DNA from: JBCBZH01 sp039815415
GTDB taxonomy: Bacteria; Bacteroidota; Rhodothermia; Rhodothermales; Rubricoccaceae
NCBI GenBank assembly: GCA_039815415.1
Contig: JBCBZH010000067.1
Span: forward strand, 1-16,990
DNA: 16,990 nucleotides
Direction: 5' to 3'
In this document: in pieces, positions 12,323 through 16,990 of the stretch
Position numbering within the stretch: position 1 is the stretch's first letter
How the letters are laid out: each line of letters opens with the position of its first letter
The notes under the pieces: model-generated
What the model was told of the DNA's origin: nothing
Databases searched by the model: none
Seen by the model: the letters and a program-made list of their open reading frames with translations, nothing else
Made by a program: the position numbers and the translations under genes

Positions 12323-13894
12323 TCAGTCCCCATCCTCTTGGTCGATCTCATAGCGCCCCGCCAGTTCTGAGGTCTGCAGCGCCCGCGCCAGCACCGCTTG
12401 GAACGCGCTGGCGTCCATCTCGCCGAAGAGTGCGAAGAGGCCATCACGTACCTGCTCGAGCGATGTCGCGCTGGCGAGCAGCTCCTCGACGGGCTCCATC
12501 ATGGCATCCACGTCGGCCTCGGCGAGAGCGCGCTCGGTGAGCACGTCTGGCGTCTCGGACGGGTCGTAGCGCTCTGCCTCTTCCGCCAGCTCGACGGCGC
12601 CGCGCCCGATGGTCTTGTCCGTGACCCCGGCCTCGGGCACGGACGGCACCAGCTCGTCGACGGGCTGCGCCTCGCGCCGCACCCAGCCTTCGCCATAGGC
12701 GTCCTCCTGGCTCTCGTTCGTCCGCTGCCACCCCGACTGGTAGAGCTTCTGGTCACGCTCGGCCATCTGGTTCTCGTCCTCCGGCTCGTCGAAGACGTAC
12801 TCGATCTTCGGCATGGCCGCATTCGGATGGTTCCACCGCGTGAGCCAACAGAGCGGACCCGGTCCGAAGGCGCCGTCCTCGCAGAAAGAGCCCGTGAGCA
12901 GCTTGGCGTCGGAGCGCTGGACGCGCTCGGAGGCTTCGTCCTGGACGTCGGCCTGCGTTGAGCCGAGCCCCGTGCTCTTGGCGTCCGTGGTCATGGTCTG
13001 AGTGAGCACCACCTTCGAGATGGCGTCGTTCTCGTTGCCCTCGAGAACGTTGTAGTCTGGCGTCCCGGCGCGTGTGGCCTCCAGGAGTGCCACTTCGAAG
13101 CCTTCGGGGGTGATGACTCCGGCGTCGTGCTGGATCGCGTGGAGCGCCATCAGGAGCTTCTGCTGCTCGTGCGGCGGTGTGCCCGGCGGATACTTCCCAT
13201 GGGGCACGGGCTGCGCCCAGCGCTCCAGGTTCTTCAACCAGGCGGCCTTGCCGTTGCGCTTGAAAAACACCGGCCAGTAGAGGTAGTGGGCGAGACCCAG
13301 TCCGTACGGGTCGTCGTCGTGATCTGAGCCGGTCGAGAACACCCAGAACTTCTCGCCCGGCATCGCCTCGCCCTCCACCTGATTCGAGGTGGTGAACATC
13401 CGGAGCCCGAAGTCCGGGCCGAACCCAAACCGCTCGCGGTCGCGCACCCGGATCTTGTCGACGGCCACGTACTGCCCGTCTCGAGCGTAGAGCAGCTCGC
13501 CCACGGCATAGCCGTAGAACGTGCCAAAGAGCATCTTGTCGGCCACGCGCTCCCACCCGACCCCGTCCATCATCTCGCGGAGCCAGTCGGCTGCCTTCTT
13601 GTCCGCGCGACGTGTGCCGCCCGGCGTGACCTCGTACTCGCGGCTCGTGATTGCCAGGCGACGCTGCTGGAACGTGGAGATCACCTGGGGATCGCGCAGA
13701 ATCCGCTTGTATCCCTTGATCGTGGTCTCGCGGTTGGCGAGCAGCTCGTCGAGCGGCTGCAAGATGCCCAGGTCGTCGACGTACGGGCGCGTGATGTCGC
13801 GCCCGCCGCCGACAGGTGCCAGCTCCTGGTAGACCGGGCCCGTGGACCGGGTGGACGGAGAGCGGATGAGATTGCCGTTGGCGTCGTAGAGCAT
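12323..13894 (-). CDS. Portal protein, DUF935 / Mu gp29-like
   Basis: The 523-residue protein is close to Mu gp29 in length (about 512). Recognisable stretches are TTIKGYKRILRDPQVISTFQ near residues 55-80, RRLAITSREYEVTPGG, DKMLFGTFYGYAVGELLYAR, then the region with DDDPYGLGLAHYLYWPVFFK and HAIQHDAGVITPEGFEVALL, typical of DUF935 portals. The C-terminal 120 residues are acidic and helical. The portal forms the dodecameric ring for DNA entry. Its ATG at 13894 overlaps the TGA of the terminase gene (TGATG). Longer frames in this region start inside the terminase gene or are shadows in other frames. Confidence 0.92.
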   Translation of the reverse strand: MLYDANGNLIRSPSTRSTGPVYQELAPVGGGRDITRPYVDDLGILQPLDELLANRETTIKGYKRILRDPQVISTFQQRRLAITSREYEVTPGGTRRADKKAADWLREMMDGVGWERVADKMLFGTFYGYAVGELLYARDGQYVAVDKIRVRDRERFGFGPDFGLRMFTTSNQVEGEAMPGEKFWVFSTGSDHDDDPYGLGLAHYLYWPVFFKRNGKAAWLKNLERWAQPVPHGKYPPGTPPHEQQKLLMALHAIQHDAGVITPEGFEVALLEATRAGTPDYNVLEGNENDAISKVVLTQTMTTDAKSTGLGSTQADVQDEASERVQRSDAKLLTGSFCEDGAFGPGPLCWLTRWNHPNAAMPKIEYVFDEPEDENQMAERDQKLYQSGWQRTNESQEDAYGEGWVRREAQPVDELVPSVPEAGVTDKTIGRGAVELAEEAERYDPSETPDVLTERALAEADVDAMMEPVEELLASATSLEQVRDGLFALFGEMDASAFQAVLARALQTSELAGRYEIDQEDGD

Positions 13895-15528
13895 CAGTGG
13901 AAGTTTCTGAGGGAGGGTCCACCGGCCACGGTGCCGAAGCCCACGTCGGTGAACTGGGCGCCCGTGCTCGTGCTGTTGCCGACGTAGCGGTCCATGGCGG
14001 CGGATCCCGCCTGCGGGCCCAGGCTCTGGAACTCGATGGGCGCGCCCTGATTCAGGCTCGCGTGCCACATCATCACGGCCGCGACCGCGCCATCAGCGTG
14101 ACGGGGGAGCCCATCGGCGGTGCCCTTGCGCTTCTTGCCTGCGGGTACGCGAGGAACACCGGCCACGAACTCGACGTCGCCGTGGTCGTCGAGGAGGTCG
14201 TCGTCGGCGGGGAGCGTGACCTCGGCCCCGTAGATGGCCGAGCGGTAGCGCGGGAAGTTCTCCAGGTACCAGGCTGCTGAGAGCTGAACCTCGTGGATCC
14301 GCGATTTGCCGAAGCGCTGCATCGCCACCTCGGCCAGATAGGCGCCGTTTCCGCCCTTGTCGAAGCTCGCAGCCACGAATCGAGGCACCTTCGAGAGCAC
14401 GTAGAGGACAATTTGCTTCTGCGCCTCGAATGGCACGTTGCGCAGCTCGACGGCGAAGGCACTCTTGCGGATCAACATCGGCGTGATCTGCGCGACCAGT
14501 AGGAACGTCAGGTCGGCCACGCGTCCGAAGTCCTCACCCGCGACGGTCTTCCGGTCGGGGTCCATCTGCGCGATCAGCGGCGCCAGCTCGGTGTCGCACC
14601 AGGCCCGGATGCGCGCCGTTCGGACGCTCTCCGGCAGCTGCGCGAAGGCGTCGTCCAGCTTGAGACGGACGACGGGCGCGTTCATGTCCATGCGCGCCTG
14701 GACGAGCACACGCGAGAAGTACTTCCCGCTCGACTTGTTCGGGACGACGTCCAATTCTTCGGCTGCGTCGTCGCCATACTCGGCATAGATCTGGTCTTTC
14801 CACTCGGTCTCGGCGGCCGCCGTCCATTCCCAGCCCTTGACCAGGCAGATCCGCTTGTAGAGGCCCTGCTCGACGGCGTCCTCGAACGTGAAGCGATGAA
14901 CGGTGCCGGGCCGCTTGCCGGATCGGATCTCGTCGATCAGCTTGTTGAACTCCGAGTCGACACCATTGTGGGTCGAGATCACGCGGATATCGGCTCCCCA
15001 GATCCTGAGCGCAACGGCGGCCTTCAGCAGCTCGCCTGGGGTGTCGTGGAATCCAAACTCGTCGAAGATGACTCGACCCTGCTTCGAACGCAGGTTGCGC
15101 GGCTTCGAGCTGAGGGCCTGGATCTTATGGCCGCTGGCGAACTGGATCTCGAAGACCTTGATCGATTTGGTGTCGCCGCTTTCGAGCACCTCCTCGATGG
15201 TGTCCTCGGTGATCGCCTCAGCTGCGATCCCGTACCACTTGGCCCACCAGGCGCAGTCCACGATGAACTGCCGGGTCATGTCCTGGTTGTACGCGATGTA
15301 GAAAACATCGCTGCCCTTGGCCCGCGAGGCGTGCAGGGCCGCGTCGGCAGCCTCGGCCCAGCTGATGCCGATCCGTCGGCTCTTCTCGCAGACTTTCAGC
15401 CCGGACGTGTCGGCCACCCACTCCTGCTGATAGGGTAGGAGGATGGCGTCCGGCACGAACTTCCGCAGCTCGCCCTCGGCGTCGACGTGCGCGCCCTTGG
15501 GGACGATATCGTCTGCGACCGCTTTCAC
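13894..15528 (-). CDS. Terminase large subunit, Mu gp28-like
   Basis: The 544-residue protein has a packaging-motor ATPase domain: EKSRRIGISW at 48-57 (Walker-A-like, in the Mu gp28 style without the usual GKT), VIFDEFGF at 153-160 (Walker B with D156 and E157), and VISTHNG at 183-189 (coupling motif). The C-terminal RNase-H-like nuclease part shows GEDFGR (D333), SFDKGG (D390) and HADGAVA (D479) as likely metal-binding acidic residues. The start is the GTG at 15528: it overlaps the TGA of the methylase gene (GTGA), and GGAGG lies about 10 bases upstream. A longer frame from 15633 would lie inside the methylase gene. It cuts and packages DNA through the portal encoded next. Confidence 0.95.
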   Translation of the reverse strand: MKAVADDIVPKGAHVDAEGELRKFVPDAILLPYQQEWVADTSGLKVCEKSRRIGISWAEAADAALHASRAKGSDVFYIAYNQDMTRQFIVDCAWWAKWYGIAAEAITEDTIEEVLESGDTKSIKVFEIQFASGHKIQALSSKPRNLRSKQGRVIFDEFGFHDTPGELLKAAVALRIWGADIRVISTHNGVDSEFNKLIDEIRSGKRPGTVHRFTFEDAVEQGLYKRICLVKGWEWTAAAETEWKDQIYAEYGDDAAEELDVVPNKSSGKYFSRVLVQARMDMNAPVVRLKLDDAFAQLPESVRTARIRAWCDTELAPLIAQMDPDRKTVAGEDFGRVADLTFLLVAQITPMLIRKSAFAVELRNVPFEAQKQIVLYVLSKVPRFVAASFDKGGNGAYLAEVAMQRFGKSRIHEVQLSAAWYLENFPRYRSAIYGAEVTLPADDDLLDDHGDVEFVAGVPRVPAGKKRKGTADGLPRHADGAVAAVMMWHASLNQGAPIEFQSLGPQAGSAAMDRYVGNSTSTGAQFTDVGFGTVAGGPSLRNFH

Positions 15529-16298
15529 GAGCCCTGTCCCTCCGGACGGATAATCACCTCGTCCATCGTTCGAGTCTGTCCGCTGCCCCGATTGCCGATG
15601 CCCACCTTCCGGGGGAACACCTCGATCTGGCACCCCGCATAAAGCTCCCGGATGAACGGCGTGCCGTCGTAAGTGAGCACCCAGCCGCCCTCGAGCTGGC
15701 GAAGCCGGTCCGCCAGCTCAATGTGATCCGCATTTGACCAGGCGCCGACGCCGTACTGCGTGCCCTCGTGGTAGGGGGGATCGATGAAGAAGCAGGTCGT
15801 GTCGCAGTCGTAGCGGTCGAGGAAGAGCCGCCAGTCCAGGTTCTCGATGTTGACGCGGTCGAGGCGCTCGGAGAGCCTCTCGACCGACGCCAGGCGGCGC
15901 TCGATGGACGCATAGGACGCGCCGCCCCCTTTCTTGCTCGTGCCGTAGTGCTTGCCCTTGCCTCCGAACGAGAGCCGCTGCACCGTGAACCACCGCGCCG
16001 CGCGTTGGACGTCCGTAAGACCCGGCTGCGCGCGGAAGTCGAGGAACTCCTCCCGGCTGTTGAGCACGAGGCTCACCTCGCGGAGGAACTCGTCCTGGTG
16101 GAACCGAACCACCCGGAAGAATCGGATGAGGTCGGAATCAAGATCGTTGACGGCCTCGATCCGCGATGGCTCCTTGGCGAGTAGGACCGCCAGCCCGCCG
16201 CCGAACACCTCGGCGTAGAGCGTGTGGTCGGGGAGGCGGGCGAGGATCTCTTTCGCCAGGCGACGCTTGCCGCCAGGCCAGGGAAACACAGGTGTCAC
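15525..16298 (-). CDS. DNA adenine methyltransferase (Dam/D12 class)
   Basis: From the GTG at 16298 the product is 257 residues, near the usual Dam length. The SAM-binding N-terminus FPWPGGKRRL (5-14) is the FxGxK-type motif, followed by YAEVFGGGLAVLL (28-40) and NDLDSDLIRFF (51-61). The catalytic DPPY motif is at 173-176 (FIDPPYHEG). The family transfers methyl from S-adenosylmethionine to N6 of adenine. The bases before 16298 are C/T-rich (GTAGCCCCTCCCCT) with no Shine-Dalgarno site. A longer frame to 16631 would run through the structured gap and the next gene, so it is rejected. Upstream is the pseudoknot-like element; downstream the terminase is coupled. Likely use is protection of phage DNA from host restriction. 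Confidence 0.92.
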   Translation of the reverse strand: MTPVFPWPGGKRRLAKEILARLPDHTLYAEVFGGGLAVLLAKEPSRIEAVNDLDSDLIRFFRVVRFHQDEFLREVSLVLNSREEFLDFRAQPGLTDVQRAARWFTVQRLSFGGKGKHYGTSKKGGGASYASIERRLASVERLSERLDRVNIENLDWRLFLDRYDCDTTCFFIDPPYHEGTQYGVGAWSNADHIELADRLRQLEGGWVLTYDGTPFIRELYAGCQIEVFPRKVGIGNRGSGQTRTMDEVIIRPEGQGS

Positions 16299-16506
16299 AG
16301 GGGAGGGGCTACCGTGAGGCGCTACTTCAGATGACCGACCGGCCCGCCGATAGCGGATCCGTCCGCGCGGCGGGCGGTCGTTCCCACATGGGCCGAGACC
16401 CCCGTGGCCGTGAGGCGCGGGCGCTCCGTCATCTGAGCGTAGCAGGTCTCGGCCCACCTGGGCGGGACGGGGAGAAGTGGCCGGTAGCACTGGGCCTGTG
16501 AGTGGG
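16299..16506. other. 208-base non-coding gap before the methylase gene
   Basis: No gene is supported on either strand. Most of it is occupied by the structured element at 16321-16462. An 11-base direct repeat CCGTGAGGCGC occurs at 16312-16322 and 16408-16418. No clear promoter or T-tract terminator is visible. On the transcribed strand it is the 5' leader of the methylase-terminase part of the operon or an intercistronic spacer. Confidence 0.55.
16321..16462 (-). ncRNA. Structured element with pseudoknot topology (candidate cis-RNA)
   Basis: Three helices fill this stretch. Helix A is GCTAC-T-TCAGATGAC (16321-16335) with GTCATCTGA-GC-GTAGC (16428-16443), 14 bp with a small internal loop. Helix B is CCCACATGGGCCGAGACC (16383-16400) with GGTCTCGGCCCACCTGGG (16445-16462), 16 of 18 pairs. 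Helix C is the hairpin 16336-16380 (CGACC/GGTCG, GCCCGCC/GGCGGGC, GCGGA/TCCGC). The left arm of B lies in the loop of A and its right arm just beyond A, which is H-type pseudoknot topology. A weak hairpin may form in 16412-16426. It ends 23 bases before the methylase start codon. RNA versus DNA-site function is unresolved, and the strand is assumed from the operon. Confidence 0.55.
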
Positions 16507-16990
16507 TTAGTTGCCGAGCGCAGAACGCGCGGCCTCAATGCGGGCGTTGGCCTCAGAGAGCTGAGCGGTGACCTGATCGAGGGCCTCGATGGCCGTCGCC
16601 AGCTCGTCGCGGACTGAAGCGAGAGTGGCACGTTCGGTCGCCAGTTGATCGCTCAGGTATGAGACCTCTCGCTGGAGTTGGGCGACCTGCGCCTCGAGTT
16701 GGCGGATCCGTTCCTCCGATGGAGGAACGACCACCGAGTCAACAGGGGGAGCGTCGGGGTCGAGGAATCGAACGTTCGTGGCGGTGAGCTGCCCCGTGCG
16801 GCTCTCCGGTGTCGCCAGCTCGAACGTGCTGGAGTCCGGTACCGAGAGCTGGATGTCACTCAGAGTGACAGGGCCAGCTGTGCGGAGCGAGATCAGGCGG
16901 CTTGCCTCCGTGTGTACCGTCGCGTCGGTGAGCGTGAACACATGGTCTCCGATCTGTGCCCACCCCTCGTAGTCGGGGTCGTTCCACGGG
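16507..16990 (-). CDS. Unknown protein with C-terminal coiled coil (5' end beyond window)
   Basis: The frame is open to the right edge (PWNDPDYEGWAQIGDHVFTL upstream of a GTG at 16941), so the gene very probably starts outside the window; 160 codons are visible. The first part alternates short beta strands with Thr/Ser-rich turns (TLTDATVHTEASRL, TATNVRFLDPDAP), suggesting a repetitive beta-strand fold such as a beta-helix, as in phage appendage or depolymerase-like proteins. From about VVPPSEERIRQLEAQVAQLQ to the TAA at 16507 it is a coiled coil with Leu heptads (LEAQVAQLQREVSYLSDQLA). It is upstream of the methylase by 208 bases. No family is recognised; a virion fibre or host-interaction role is inference only. 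Confidence 0.7.
   Translation of the reverse strand, partial: PWNDPDYEGWAQIGDHVFTLTDATVHTEASRLISLRTAGPVTLSDIQLSVPDSSTFELATPESRTGQLTATNVRFLDPDAPPVDSVVVPPSEERIRQLEAQVAQLQREVSYLSDQLATERATLASVRDELATAIEALDQVTAQLSEANARIEAARSALGN

Noticed and set aside
12753..13922. Minus-strand frame of 389 codons overlapping the portal gene
   Set aside because: It is the alternative frame of the portal gene; Arg/Gly/Ala-rich translation, while the portal frame has clear DUF935 features.
16299..16631. N-terminal extension of the methylase frame to 16631
   Set aside because: It passes through the structured gap and overlaps the neighbouring gene; homology-like sequence begins at residue FPWPGGK just after the GTG at 16298.
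1..16990. CRISPR array, insertion sequence or integrase
   Set aside because: No regularly spaced repeats, transposase-like frames or recombinase motifs were seen on either strand.

Overview
The window is the late (virion) gene block of a tailed phage or prophage in a GC-rich host. Nearly all genes are on the minus strand, so the transcript runs from position 16990 towards 1. The head genes follow the Mu-type order: large terminase (gp28-like), portal (gp29/DUF935-like), F-like minor head protein (gp30), virion morphogenesis protein (gpG/gp31), protease-scaffold (gpI/Z-like), decoration protein, major capsid protein, then DUF1320 (gp36) and DUF1834 (gp37) proteins. No contractile-sheath gene follows. 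Instead there is a probable tail tube protein, two small overlapping genes where tail-assembly chaperones normally lie, and a TP901-type tape measure running off the left edge. This fits a Mu-like head on a siphovirus-like tail, as in D3112/B3-type phages. No transposase, integrase or host gene is visible, so the replication mode and host cannot be fixed. The scarcity of Shine-Dalgarno sites is compatible with, but does not prove, a Bacteroidota/Rhodothermota-type host.

Right end (16990-13894): the tail end of a protein with a coiled coil, a 208-base gap with a strongly structured element (16321-16462, two interleaved long inverted repeats plus a hairpin, i.e. pseudoknot topology), a Dam-type adenine methylase, and the large terminase coupled to it by a GTGA overlap. 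Middle (13894-9993): portal, an unknown 116-aa protein, F-like protein, an AT-richer membrane-protein gene, and gpG. Between gpG and the protease-scaffold gene lies an opposite-strand 376-aa gene of unknown function. It is bracketed by the intact gpG 3' end and a diverged, stop-containing second copy of that 3' end. Left half (8425-1): protease-scaffold, decoration protein, major capsid, a 400-base gap with a tRNA-Met(CAT)-like gene and paired hairpins, head-completion proteins, tail tube, chaperone-like pair, a second opposite-strand insert (202-aa membrane/coiled-coil protein), and the tape measure.

Three genes (2090-2698 +, 8866-9996 +, 10541-11092 -) have visibly lower GC and match no structural role. 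They look like accessory 'moron' cargo placed at gene junctions. Both plus-strand cargo genes end on a CTAG that is also the stop of the convergent phage gene. Phage genes are either coupled by TGATG/GTGA overlaps or, when a gap precedes them, have a C/T-rich leader without a Shine-Dalgarno site. The best candidates for something undescribed are the pseudoknot-like element before the methylase, the gpG 3'-end duplication around the 376-aa gene, and the hairpins flanking the tRNA.
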